Of a DNA stretch of 47,375 bases, positions 18,801 through 25,287 are shown in pieces. The first letter of the stretch is position 1; every line of letters begins with the position of its first letter. The DNA comes from Selenomonas sp. FOBRC6 (lineage in GTDB: Bacteria; Bacillota; Negativicutes; Selenomonadales; Selenomonadaceae), in NCBI RefSeq assembly GCF_000286455.1, contig NZ_ALKG01000106.1, positions 1 to 47,375 on the forward strand, in the 5' to 3' direction. Position numbers and translations under genes: made by a program. Under the pieces are notes generated by a model. The model searched no databases, was not told the DNA's origin, and saw only the letters and a program-made list of their open reading frames with translations.

Positions 18801-18885
18801 TGCGGGCGGACTGATTGTGGCAACGGTGCTGACACTGCTCGTCCTGCCCGTCATGTACGCCGTCGCATATCGGGTGAAAAACTAA
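15853..18885 (+). CDS. RND-family efflux transporter (AcrB/HAE1 superfamily)
   Basis: A 1010-residue inner-membrane pump with the RND layout: TM1, a large periplasmic loop, TM2-7, a second loop and TM8-12. TM4 carries the acidic pair of the proton relay (LGLLVDDAIIAVEMM, Asp401/Asp402). The TM10 position that is Lys in AcrB appears to be Arg here (GMIIRNSVILID). The RFRPIMLTAAAAILGMLPL block is the family's TM11 signature. It likely exports hydrophobic compounds or drugs using the proton gradient, together with the adaptor encoded just upstream. Substrate is unknown. It belongs to the branch of shorter RND pumps without the long AcrB N-terminal extension. Confidence 0.9.
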   Translation: MRNLTELSLRHRALVWYFIIVFTIGGVFAYNALGRMEDPAFTIRQMVVTAVWPGATAEEMQEQVTDKLERRFQDTPGLKDIQSETRAGQTIIYIQLRSDIDDSLIRPTWRDVRNFGEDIKSELPDGVYGPYYNDRFDDVYGSIYAITGADYSYEELRAMAETARHRILTVPSVQKVILLGVQPERIYVEISLARLAQLGIPPTAITNALHTQDSMTTSGTVETETDTVQLRASGVFESLEDIRALPIAANGNVFRLGDIATVERRTATPPEPMMFYNGAPAIGIAVSMEDGGNILALGSNLAALTDEIRQDLPLGMELNEVSNQPAVVQDSIHDFVETLALAIIIVLAVSFLSLGFRTGLVVAGCIPLVLAGTFVAMYMLDIDLHKVSLGALIIALGLLVDDAIIAVEMMSVQLERGMERFDAACYAFTQTAKPMLTGTLITCAGFIPVAFSKGMSSEFCRSLFPVIGIALVLSWIVSVMVAPLFGYYLIRVKKGAEAAHDPYQSRFYRLFRRVLTLFLSHRAAVLIGTVLLFAASIAAFPHIKQTFFPPSLRPEILVELTLPQGASIAATEREAKVLSAILDAHSDKIANYAAYVGRTSPRFVLPVNVKADADNRAQFVITANGTEEREELAALIAEAQQNELSSVRIATQYIQTGPPADFPVMLRVSASSTDEVRRIAEQVAAIAADDPATANIHLDWTEKSKAVQIDFDKAKLKLYGISARDVKQMLYTELTGAQAAEFYTGDRTIGIVLRLADEDRTNLERLGELPIATSGGYVPLAQIAHLSYAAEDGLIKRRNLLPTIMVQGDVVRGEGNDATQRIYRATEELRASLPAGASITPAGALEDSAEAMGYLMQPVPAMVFIIMTLLMLQVGTMGKMALTLLTAPLGLIGVALAMLLTDSALGFVAYLGVLALFGMIIRNSVILIDQIKKHEDAGEKPLDAIIDSAVLRFRPIMLTAAAAILGMLPLMRSIFWGPMAVAIAGGLIVATVLTLLVLPVMYAVAYRVKN

Positions 18886-18895
18886 TTCTACGTAG

Positions 18896-18992
18896 AAAAA
18901 TCTCCCGACCGCTTCTGACCTGATCCCCAAAAGTTAGATTCCTCAAGTCTAACTTTTGAGGGTCAGGTCACTTCCGCCGTCGGGAGATTTTT
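18896..18992. terminator. Long nested inverted repeat between convergent genes; bidirectional terminator
   Basis: An outer 14-bp stem (18896-18909 with 18979-18992, A5/T5 at the ends), a middle stem of 8 bp (18916-18923 with 18963-18970) and an inner 10-bp stem (18929-18938 with 18948-18957, loop 9) nest into one hairpin of about 97 bases. It can terminate both the RND operon and the DUF421 gene. The inner part looks inserted into a simpler terminator. Confidence 0.7.
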
Positions 18993-18997
18993 ATTTT

Positions 18998-19645
18998 TCA
19001 GTTGACACTCACAATCTTCTCATACGGATGGACAATCAGCGCACCGTCCTTATACTCGCCGATGTAGATGTCCTTCACCGCGTAGCCCGCCGTGCGCAGC
19101 TCTGCGTTGAGCCAGACGTGATCCTTTTCGATGAGTTCGAGGATGTCCTCATCCAGCTGTCCGTCGAGGATGAGCGGATAGCGGGCGTTCTGCTCGCCGT
19201 ACTGGATGACCGTGAGCTGTCCGTTCGGCTCGAGCACGGCACGTTTCGCATCTTTGATGTAGTAAACGCCCGCCATGCGGAGTTTCAGTGTGATGTCATG
19301 CGCGAGCATTCCGTGCCGCATACACTCATCCATGAGGATTTTGCCGCGCTCGATCACCACGGCGGGACTGCCGTCGACGAAGTCCTTGATCGCACCACTG
19401 TTCATCTTGAGATATTTCAGAACCAACACGAGCAGCGTCCAGGCAATCAGTACGAGCAGGAAGTCCAGAATGGAGATGGCGTTGTTGTAGATCACGCCGC
19501 CGATGATGCCGCCGAGAACGTAGTTCTGCACCTGATCGGTCGCGGAGTTCGGCGCGAGGTTGCCCTTGCCGAGCAGGTTGATCTGGAGGATGAGACACAA
19601 AAGGCCAAGCGCGAGCTTGCCCAGCATCAGAGAGTAGATCAGCAT
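18998..19645 (-). CDS. DUF421 (YetF/YcaP-type) membrane protein
   Basis: A 215-residue protein with three N-terminal membrane segments (roughly residues 5-25, 42-60 and 62-80), followed by a cytosolic DUF421 domain. Matching features include the DQVQNYVLGGIIGGVIYN stretch, the GSPAVVIERGKILMDEC strand and the NARYPLILDGQLDEDIL region. YetF-family proteins are envelope proteins of unclear biochemical role. The ATG at 19645 has an AAGGAGGA site and starts 1 base after the stop of the DUF3290 gene. The pairing DUF3290-DUF421 is a known gene pair in Firmicutes, which strengthens both calls. Confidence 0.85.
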   Translation of the reverse strand: MLIYSLMLGKLALGLLCLILQINLLGKGNLAPNSATDQVQNYVLGGIIGGVIYNNAISILDFLLVLIAWTLLVLVLKYLKMNSGAIKDFVDGSPAVVIERGKILMDECMRHGMLAHDITLKLRMAGVYYIKDAKRAVLEPNGQLTVIQYGEQNARYPLILDGQLDEDILELIEKDHVWLNAELRTAGYAVKDIYIGEYKDGALIVHPYEKIVSVN

Positions 19646-19646
19646 T

Positions 19647-20099
19647 TCAGTCCTCCTTGTCCACAATCTTCACGTCGCGGTTCAAGAGATGTGTCCGCTC
19701 GTATTGAAATGACGTAAAGTCCGCATTGAATGTCACTACATAGAATATCCCCTGCACATCGACGAGCATCCCCTGCTTCAAATACGTCGAGTTGGTGCGG
19801 ATCTTCTGCACGGGTACATCCAGATCCACGCTGAGGCTGTGGAGGAACTGCGCCATACGCGAGGTCGCCTCCACATCGCTCTTTGTACGGTTGTAGTCGT
19901 TCCACTGCACACCACCGAGGAATGCGACCGTGAGAAACAGAATGACGATGAGGTCGCGGTAGCGCGTCGCGAGGCGGTTGCGCAGATGCTTCACACTCAC
20001 AAAGAGAAGCGCAGCGAGTGCGAGAAATGAAAGCGCATACCAGACATTATCCCCGAACCGGCTGTGCGCCGTGATATAGTCATAGGTATAAAAATTCAA
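19647..20099 (-). CDS. DUF3290 membrane protein, partner of DUF421 protein
   Basis: A 150-residue protein starting MNFYTYDYITAHS from a TTG codon with an AAAAAGGAGGGG ribosome site. Two membrane segments (about 20-40 and 48-65) are followed by a soluble domain with DVPVQKIRTNSTYLKQG. Length, topology and N-terminal motif match DUF3290. It is the first gene of a two-gene operon with the DUF421 protein. A TTGACG at 20152-20147 (minus strand) could be a -35 box, but the -10 at 17 bp is poor. Confidence 0.83.
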   Translation of the reverse strand: MNFYTYDYITAHSRFGDNVWYALSFLALAALLFVSVKHLRNRLATRYRDLIVILFLTVAFLGGVQWNDYNRTKSDVEATSRMAQFLHSLSVDLDVPVQKIRTNSTYLKQGMLVDVQGIFYVVTFNADFTSFQYERTHLLNRDVKIVDKED

Positions 20100-20197
20100 G
20101 AAATCCCCTCCTTTTTCGCCTGTAGATTACTATAGGATGTACGGTGCGTCAAGTTTTTTGTCTGCGTCGCCGCTGCGGGAATATGTTCATTCTTGCA

Positions 20198-20227
20198 TTG
20201 TATTCTGTCTGTATTTCCTGTTATAAT
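20198..20227 (+). promoter_or_regulatory. Promoter of korDABC
   Basis: TTGTAT (20198-20203), an 18-bp spacer ending TGT (extended -10) and a perfect TATAAT (20222-20227). The transcript leader is about 80 bases and contains a small GGGATG/CATCCC hairpin just before the ribosome site. Confidence 0.7.
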
Positions 20228-20312
20228 GATCTCACCATCAAATACAAATGGGAAAAGATATTTTGTGTATTATTGGGGATGTTCTTCCACATCCCGGCGG
20301 GAGAGAGACGCC

Positions 20313-20507
20313 ATGAAGGGTGAGCTATATATCAAGGAAAAACGGTGCAAGGGCTGCGGCATTTGCGCGGCGTTCTGTCCGAAGAAGGTGCTCGAGGTGA
20401 GCCTCCTCGGCAAGATCACGCCTGTCCGTCCTGATGATTGTATCGCGTGCGGGCAGTGCGAGATGCGCTGCCCCGATTTTGCGATATTCGTAGAGAGGAG
20501 GGCGTGA
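20313..20507 (+). CDS. korD: 2-oxoacid:ferredoxin oxidoreductase delta subunit, 2x[4Fe-4S] ferredoxin
   Basis: A 64-residue ferredoxin with two complete cluster motifs: CKGCGICAAFCP and CIACGQCEMRCP. It passes electrons between the oxidoreductase core and free ferredoxin. The ATG at 20313 has a GGGAG site; the longer frame upstream is not used. It is the first gene of korDABC, with 1 base between its stop and korA. Confidence 0.92.
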   Translation: MKGELYIKEKRCKGCGICAAFCPKKVLEVSLLGKITPVRPDDCIACGQCEMRCPDFAIFVERRA

Positions 20508-20508
20508 G

Positions 20509-21660
20509 ATGGCTGAGACAAATGCACGGCTCATGCAGGGCAACGAGGCGGTCGCCGAGGGTGCGATTGCGGCAGGTGTGACGTTCTTCGCAGGCTATCC
20601 GATCACGCCGTCCACGGAGATCGCCGAACAGATGGCAAAGCTGCTGCCGCCGATCGGCGGCACGTTTCTCCAGATGGAGGACGAGATCGGCGCGATGGGG
20701 GCAATCCTCGGCGCGTCACTCGCGGGTGCAAAGGTGATGGACGCGACGAGCGGCCCCGGTTTCTCGCTGAAACAGGAGCTGATCGGCTATGCCGCCTGTG
20801 CGGAGATCCCGTGCGTCGTGGTAAACGTGCAGCGCGTCGGCCCCTCGACGGGACAGCCGACCGCGCCGTCGCAGGGCGATGTCATGCAGGCGCGTTGGGG
20901 CACGCACGGCGACCATCCGATCATCGCCCTCTCGCCGTGGAGCGTGCGCGAGTCGTTCGATCTGGCGGTGATGTCCGTGAACTATGCGGAGCGTTTTCGC
21001 ACGCCCGTCATTCTGCTGATGGACGAGATCGTCGGACATCTGCGCGAAAATGTCACGCTCCCGACGGCGGACGAACTGGACATCTATCCGCGCCGTCTGC
21101 CGAAAAAGACACGCGCCGAGGGCTATCAGCCCTTTGCCGTCGGTGATGATCTCGTGCCCGATGTGGCACGTTTCGGCGACGGCTACCGCATCCATGTGAC
21201 AGGTCTGCTCCACGATGAGACGGGCTTCCCCTCAGGCAGTCCTGTGGTGACGGAGACGATGCTCCATCGTCTGCATGAAAAGATCAACCGCGTGGGCGAG
21301 GAGATCATCCACACGGAGGAGTACTTCATGGAGGATGCGGAGTTCGCCGTCGTCAGCTACGGCGGCACCGCGCGCACGGCGTACGAGGCAGTACGCGAGG
21401 CACGCGCGGAGGGCATCCGCGTCGGTTTCCTGCGCCTCAAGACCATCTGGCCGTTCGCGGATGCAGCGATCGGACGGCTCGCAGATCGCGTGAAGAAGAT
21501 CCTCGTCGCGGAGCTGAACTACGGTCAGCTCGTGGGCGAAGTTACGCGCGCGGCGCACGGAACACCCGTCCGCCCCTGCCTCAAATACAATATGCTGGAC
21601 TTCACCCCGCAGGAGATTGCGGCGGCAATCCACGAAATGAGCGAGGAGGTGCGGGCATGA
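20509..21660 (+). CDS. korA: 2-oxoglutarate:ferredoxin oxidoreductase, alpha subunit
   Basis: A 383-residue subunit. Its N-terminal domain carries the family motif FFAGYPITPSTEIAEQM, then MEDEIGAMGAILGASLAGAK and GPGFSLKQELIGYA; the C-terminal domain has the DEIVGHLRENVTLP and VGFLRLKTIWPF segments. Together with KorB it forms the TPP-dependent enzyme that interconverts 2-oxoglutarate and succinyl-CoA with ferredoxin. The gene order delta-alpha-beta-gamma is typical of Kor enzymes, but another 2-oxoacid substrate cannot be excluded. It overlaps korB by 4 bp. Confidence 0.9.
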   Translation: MAETNARLMQGNEAVAEGAIAAGVTFFAGYPITPSTEIAEQMAKLLPPIGGTFLQMEDEIGAMGAILGASLAGAKVMDATSGPGFSLKQELIGYAACAEIPCVVVNVQRVGPSTGQPTAPSQGDVMQARWGTHGDHPIIALSPWSVRESFDLAVMSVNYAERFRTPVILLMDEIVGHLRENVTLPTADELDIYPRRLPKKTRAEGYQPFAVGDDLVPDVARFGDGYRIHVTGLLHDETGFPSGSPVVTETMLHRLHEKINRVGEEIIHTEEYFMEDAEFAVVSYGGTARTAYEAVREARAEGIRVGFLRLKTIWPFADAAIGRLADRVKKILVAELNYGQLVGEVTRAAHGTPVRPCLKYNMLDFTPQEIAAAIHEMSEEVRA

Positions 21661-22508
21661 GCACGGATATGAATACACACGTGGAGATCGACCGCGGCTT
21701 CGAGCAGTTCTTCCGTCAGAACCGCCTCCCCCATCTCTGGTGTCCGGGCTGCGGCAACGGCACGGCGCTCAAGTGCATCGCGCAGGCAATCGAGGGCGCG
21801 GAAGGATTCACACAGGACAATACCGTCATTGTCTCGGGCATTGGCTGCTCCTCGCGCGGCTCGGGCTACATGGATTTCGACACAGTACATACAGCGCACG
21901 GACGTGCGATTCCATTTGCAACAGGAATCAAGCTCGCACGCCCTGAGCTAAACGTCATTGTCATCACAGGAGACGGCGACTGCACTGCCATTGGCGGCAA
22001 CCATTTCCTGCACGGCTGTCGGCGCAATGTCGATCTGACGGTTGTGCTCTTCAACAACAACATCTACGGCATGACGGGCGGGCAGTCCTCGCCGACGACA
22101 CCGCCGGGCAAGATGACGGCGACCGCACCATACGGGACGATCGACCGCCCGCTTGACGCGTGCCGCATCGCTGAGGCAGCAGGCGCGACCTATGTCGCAC
22201 GCTCGACGGCGTTCCACGTCAAACATCTCACGCAGATGATTGCGGGCGGGCTCAAAAATCACGGCTTCGCCCTCGTCGAGGCAATGGTGCATTGTCCGAC
22301 CGCCTACGGGCGTAAGAACAAGATGGGGTCGCCCGCCGCAATGCTTGAATGGATGCGCGACTCCGCCGTCATGAAGGCGGCATGGGACAAACTCCCGCCC
22401 GAGAAGCGCACACCGGAGAAGTTCCCCATCGGACTGCTCTATGAGTGCGCGGGCGAGGAGTACGGCATGGCGAACACCGAGATTCAGCGGCGTGCAGGAG
22501 GGCTCTGA
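21657..22508 (+). CDS. korB: 2-oxoglutarate:ferredoxin oxidoreductase, beta subunit (TPP-binding)
   Basis: A 283-residue subunit with the CPGCGNG cysteine motif near the N-terminus and the TPP/Mg-binding segment GDGDCTAIGGNHFLHGCRR followed by NNNIYGMTGGQSSPTT. It holds the thiamine diphosphate and a [4Fe-4S] cluster of the 2-oxoacid oxidoreductase. Its start overlaps korA (ATGA) and its stop is 1 base before korC, so the complex is translated as a coupled unit. Confidence 0.91.
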   Translation: MSTDMNTHVEIDRGFEQFFRQNRLPHLWCPGCGNGTALKCIAQAIEGAEGFTQDNTVIVSGIGCSSRGSGYMDFDTVHTAHGRAIPFATGIKLARPELNVIVITGDGDCTAIGGNHFLHGCRRNVDLTVVLFNNNIYGMTGGQSSPTTPPGKMTATAPYGTIDRPLDACRIAEAAGATYVARSTAFHVKHLTQMIAGGLKNHGFALVEAMVHCPTAYGRKNKMGSPAAMLEWMRDSAVMKAAWDKLPPEKRTPEKFPIGLLYECAGEEYGMANTEIQRRAGGL

Positions 22509-22509
22509 T

Positions 22510-23040
22510 ATGCACAAGGAACTTCGTCTCTCAGGCTCTGGCGGACAGGGCGTCATCACCGCTGCCATCATCTTCGCCGAGGCAGCGACCGCGTGCGGAA
22601 TGAATGTCGCACAGTCGCAGTCCTACGGCCCCGAGGCACGCGGCGGCGCATCCCGCTCAGAGGTCATCGTGAGCGACGGCGCGATCCATCATCCGCACGT
22701 CGAGCATCCCGATATTGTACTCGCCATGACACAGGCGGCAGCGGACAAGTACGCGGGCGATCTCGATTCAGAGAGCGGCATTCTGATCGTTGACAGCGAG
22801 CTTGTGCCACATGTGCCGCAGGCAGCACATGTGGTCTCCGTCCCCATCACCACACTCGCCATCGAGAAGATCGGCAAATCTCTCTTTGCGAACATCGTCG
22901 CACTCGGCGCAATCACACGCGTCTCCGGCATTGTCCCTCTCGACGCCGTCAAGACCGCCGTCGCAAACCGTGTCCCGCCGCACACCGTTGACCGCAATAT
23001 GCAGGCGCTGATGGTCGGATACGAGGCGGCGGAGGAGTAA
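22510..23040 (+). CDS. korC: 2-oxoacid:ferredoxin oxidoreductase, gamma subunit
   Basis: A 176-residue subunit of the catalytic gamma family. The N-terminus MHKELRLSGSGGQGVITAA and the SYGPEARGGASRSEVIVSD block are diagnostic. It completes the CoA-binding part of the Kor complex. The ATG at 22510 follows an AGGAGGG site; a longer ORF from 22441 lies inside korB and was rejected. A MITE-like element begins on the base after its stop codon. Confidence 0.91.
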   Translation: MHKELRLSGSGGQGVITAAIIFAEAATACGMNVAQSQSYGPEARGGASRSEVIVSDGAIHHPHVEHPDIVLAMTQAAADKYAGDLDSESGILIVDSELVPHVPQAAHVVSVPITTLAIEKIGKSLFANIVALGAITRVSGIVPLDAVKTAVANRVPPHTVDRNMQALMVGYEAAEE

Positions 23041-23200
23041 GGAGGCACTGATAAATTCAGCACCGCCATCTTAGCGCATCTTTTTTGCCCGCACTTCGTC
23101 GGCAAATCCTCCACATAGCCTTTACTATGCGTCCGGTTTGCCTTCTAGTTCGGACGAAAAATCTACGCCAATCTGAGGGTCTATTTTATCAGCGATTCCC
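23041..23200. repeat. MITE-like element with terminal inverted repeats
   Basis: A non-coding element of about 160 bp. Its ends are imperfect inverted repeats sharing the core CNCTGATAAAnT (left 23042-23057, right end complement at 23184-23199, 12 of 16 matching). It is flanked on both sides by TAA (korC stop at 23038-23040 and 23201-23203), consistent with a 3-bp target duplication. A partial copy is at 25100-25180, and one end, in reverse orientation, is at 47323-47375. There is no transposase; it would need one supplied in trans, and the TNA-type duplication suggests an IS5-group enzyme (inference). Confidence 0.75.
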
Positions 23201-23212
23201 TAAGGAACATAA

Positions 23213-23250
23213 GAACCCCCGTCCACATCTACATTGGTGGACGGGGGTTC
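23213..23250 (-). terminator. Terminator of ldh
   Basis: A perfect 14-bp inverted repeat (23213-23226 with 23237-23250, loop 10), GC-rich, just past the ldh stop. The T-run on the minus strand is weak. Confidence 0.7.
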
Positions 23251-23276
23251 GTGTATCTAAGGCAGGTGTCAGCGGC

Positions 23277-24236
23277 TTACTTCACCCCCGCGCCGTCAAG
23301 CGCGGCGCGGACACTCTTCTGTGCACGTACGAGCTTCTCCATCTCGTCCTCGGGCAGGTGTACCTCGAGGGAGCGTACGATACCGTCCTGCGAGATCATG
23401 CGCGGGATGGAGAGCGCCACGTCCCGCATGCCATATTCGCCGTTCATAACGGCAGCACAAGGCAGAATCGTGTGCTCGTTGTAGAGGATCGCCTTGATGA
23501 AGCGGCAGGCAACCATCGCGATGCCCGTATTCGTAAAGCCCTTGAGGTTGATAACATCGTACGCGGTCTGGATGAGCCCCTGCTCGACCTCTTTACGGCT
23601 GAGTTTTTCCTTGAAGTGGAAGTACTCGTCGAGATGATCGATGCCAAGCCCCGCGCAGTTCACCGTCGACCATGCGACAAAGGCGTCGTTGCCGTGCTCC
23701 CCGAGCACGTAGCCGTGGATGTTCTTCGGATCCATATCGTAGTGCTCGGCGAGAATGTAGCGGAAGCGGTAGGTCTCAAGCATCGTGCCCGTGCCGAGGA
23801 TCTTCTCGCGCGGATAGTCGAACTCCGTCGATACGACGTAGGTCGCGACATCGAGAGGGTTCGTAATCATGATGATCATGGCTTCCTTCGTGTATTTCAC
23901 AATCTCAGAGAAGATGGAGCGCATGATCTTCGTATTTGTGCTCGCGAGTTTCAGACGGTCAGGCGTCTCACCGGGCAGGATCGAAGGGCCCGCCGTGATG
24001 ACGATGAATGCCGCGTCCCGGCAGTCCTCATAGGTGCCTGTATGAACTTTGATATTGGTGCTGTACGGCGAGGACATGGCATGACTCGTGTCGAGTGCCT
24101 CGCCGCGCGCGCGGTCCATATCGAGGTCGATGAGCGCGATTTCCGATGCGAGCTGGAAATCCGTGATCTTGTTGAGTACGGCAGAACCGACGTTGCTGGT
24201 TCCAATGATGACGACTTTTCCTCTGTTGACCGACAT
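23277..24236 (-). CDS. ldh: L-lactate dehydrogenase family (LDH/L-2-hydroxyacid dehydrogenase)
   Basis: A 319-residue NAD-dependent dehydrogenase. The nucleotide-binding loop is GTSNVGSAV (12-20) with acidic LIDLD after the second strand. Substrate and catalytic positions by alignment to classic LDH: Arg94 in the mobile loop, Asn126 (NPLDVATY), Arg157 and His181 (GEHGN). The Asp that normally pairs with the catalytic His is Glu154 here (LETYRFR), and the mobile loop has a two-residue insertion (GETPDRL). GEHGN plus FVAWSTV also resembles L-2-hydroxyisocaproate dehydrogenases, so a 2-oxoacid other than pyruvate is possible. It is transcribed alone, with a terminator-like hairpin between its promoter and start codon. 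Cytosolic; reduces pyruvate to lactate or the reverse. Confidence 0.85.
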   Translation of the reverse strand: MSVNRGKVVIIGTSNVGSAVLNKITDFQLASEIALIDLDMDRARGEALDTSHAMSSPYSTNIKVHTGTYEDCRDAAFIVITAGPSILPGETPDRLKLASTNTKIMRSIFSEIVKYTKEAMIIMITNPLDVATYVVSTEFDYPREKILGTGTMLETYRFRYILAEHYDMDPKNIHGYVLGEHGNDAFVAWSTVNCAGLGIDHLDEYFHFKEKLSRKEVEQGLIQTAYDVINLKGFTNTGIAMVACRFIKAILYNEHTILPCAAVMNGEYGMRDVALSIPRMISQDGIVRSLEVHLPEDEMEKLVRAQKSVRAALDGAGVK

Positions 24237-24260
24237 AACGATTACCCCCCTAAAAATGCA

Positions 24261-24294
24261 AAAAAGTCCAAACGCAATGGGATGCGCTTGGACG
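24261..24294 (-). promoter_or_regulatory. Terminator-like hairpin in the ldh leader (possible attenuator)
   Basis: On the minus strand an 11-base stem (10 of 11 matching; 24294-24284 with 24277-24267, loop 6) is followed directly by T6 (24266-24261) and a second T5 stretch. It lies downstream of the ldh promoter and 24 bases before the ldh ATG, where it would stop most leader transcripts unless antagonised. No gene lies upstream on this strand that it could serve instead. Confidence 0.65.
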
Positions 24295-24391
24295 CTATGG
24301 ACTCATGACGAACGGTGTGGAAGACAGCTCTTGCATGATGAATTGCACTTCTTTTCAATCAAATCGTTTCCGCAGGATTTCCTGCGCCATT

Positions 24392-24420
24392 ATCCTAGCA
24401 CTGGTGGGAATGATTGTCAA
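24392..24420 (-). promoter_or_regulatory. Promoter of ldh
   Basis: On the minus strand: perfect TTGACA (24420-24415), a 17-bp spacer ending TGC, then TAGGAT (24397-24392). It gives a leader of about 150 bases. A perfect 12-bp palindrome (24442-24453, CGTGTA/TACACG) sits about 21 bp upstream of the -35 box and may be an operator for this divergent region. Confidence 0.75.
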
Positions 24421-24481
24421 TGGATTTTTCACGAATTTCATCGTGTATACACGGTGGTTTGCCATTCCTTTTGCGCATCTA

Positions 24482-24525
24482 TTATCATGAGATTTCTTGA
24501 CAATGCACAGAATTTGCATTACTCT
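24482..24525 (+). promoter_or_regulatory. Promoter/operator of the DinJ-YafQ module (shared 40-bp block)
   Basis: TTGACA at 24497-24502, a 17-bp spacer and a weak -10 (TACTCT, 24520-24525). An inverted repeat AATGCA-N7-TGCATT (24502-24520) fills the spacer and probably binds the antitoxin complex. The block 24482-24521 is 37/40 identical to 25182-25221 before the second toxin-antitoxin module. Confidence 0.65.
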
Positions 24526-24546
24526 ATAGAAAAGGAGTTGATTGGA

Positions 24547-24822
24547 GTGTCACAAACGAATGTAAGCATACGCATGGATAACGATTTGAAGGAGCAATTC
24601 AGTGCATTTTGTGCGGATATGGGCATGAGCATGACGACAGCATTCAATATTTTTGCGCGAAAGACAGTGCGTGAGTACCGTATCCCCTTTGAGATCGGCG
24701 GTAATTCGCCGAACGCAGAGACACAGGAAGCGCTCGACGAGGTGCGCCGTATGAAGGCAGACCCGAGCCTCGGCAAACGCTATACAGATGTCGATGCGAT
24801 GATGAAGGATCTGCTTTCATGA
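24547..24822 (+). CDS. dinJ: Type II antitoxin, RelB/DinJ family
   Basis: A 91-residue ribbon-helix-helix antitoxin. The N-terminal strand TNVSIRMDNDLKEQF and the helix region SMTTAFNIFARKTVREYRIP are the DinJ signature; the C-terminus is the toxin-binding tail. The start is a GTG, placed 9 bases after an AAAGGAG site. Its stop overlaps the yafQ start by 4 bp. As in other modules it should bind the toxin and, with it, the promoter inverted repeat to repress the operon. Confidence 0.88.
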   Translation: MSQTNVSIRMDNDLKEQFSAFCADMGMSMTTAFNIFARKTVREYRIPFEIGGNSPNAETQEALDEVRRMKADPSLGKRYTDVDAMMKDLLS

Positions 24823-25100
24823 AATATACGATTCGCCCGACTTCCCGTTTTCAGAAGGACTTGAAGCGTGCGGCAAAGCGCGGATACAATACGGAGCTAT
24901 TGTCCGATGTCATCAAAAAGCTGGCGCGCGGCGAAGTGCTCGCCCCAAAGTACAGAGATCACGCGCTGACAGGGAACTATACAGGATGTCGGGAGTGCCA
25001 CATCGCACCGGACTGGCTGCTTATCTACGAGATTTCAGAGGACACGCTCATCCTCTACCTAACGCGAACAGGAACACACAGCGACCTGTTCAAAATATAG
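24819..25100 (+). CDS. yafQ: Type II toxin, YafQ-family mRNA interferase
   Basis: A 93-residue RelE/ParE-fold toxin. The YafQ catalytic set is complete: His48 (RDHALTG), His61 and Asp65 (CHIAPDWLLIY), His87 and Phe91 (GTHSDLFKI). YafQ enzymes cut mRNA on the ribosome. It is translationally coupled to dinJ. The last codon is followed at once by a partial MITE-like copy whose first base overlaps the stop codon. Confidence 0.9.
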   Translation: MKYTIRPTSRFQKDLKRAAKRGYNTELLSDVIKKLARGEVLAPKYRDHALTGNYTGCRECHIAPDWLLIYEISEDTLILYLTRTGTHSDLFKI

Positions 25101-25180
25101 GAGCACTGATAAATTCAGCGCCATCATCTTGTCGCATCTTTTCCGCCCTCTCTGCGCCCTCAATCCTCCACATAGCCTCT
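25100..25180. repeat. Partial MITE-like copy (left half)
   Basis: About 80 bp aligns with the left half of the 23041 element: GGAG-CACTGATAAATTCAG at the left end through ATCCTCCACATAGCCT. The right half and right inverted repeat are missing; it runs into the second promoter block. Confidence 0.7.
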
Positions 25181-25181
25181 G

Positions 25182-25225
25182 TTATTATGAGATTTCTTGA
25201 CAATGCAGAGATTTTGCATTATTTT
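25182..25225 (+). promoter_or_regulatory. Promoter/operator of the MntA-HepT module (shared 40-bp block)
   Basis: TTGACA (25197-25202), a 17-bp spacer and TATTTT (25220-25225), with the same AATGCA-N7-TGCATT inverted repeat (25202-25220) as upstream of dinJ. Only three of 40 bases differ from 24482-24521. Confidence 0.65.
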
Positions 25226-25287
25226 ATCGCTATGAACATTACATATAGCCGCTCTTGAATCAACTGCAAGCAACAGGGGGTATCGTT

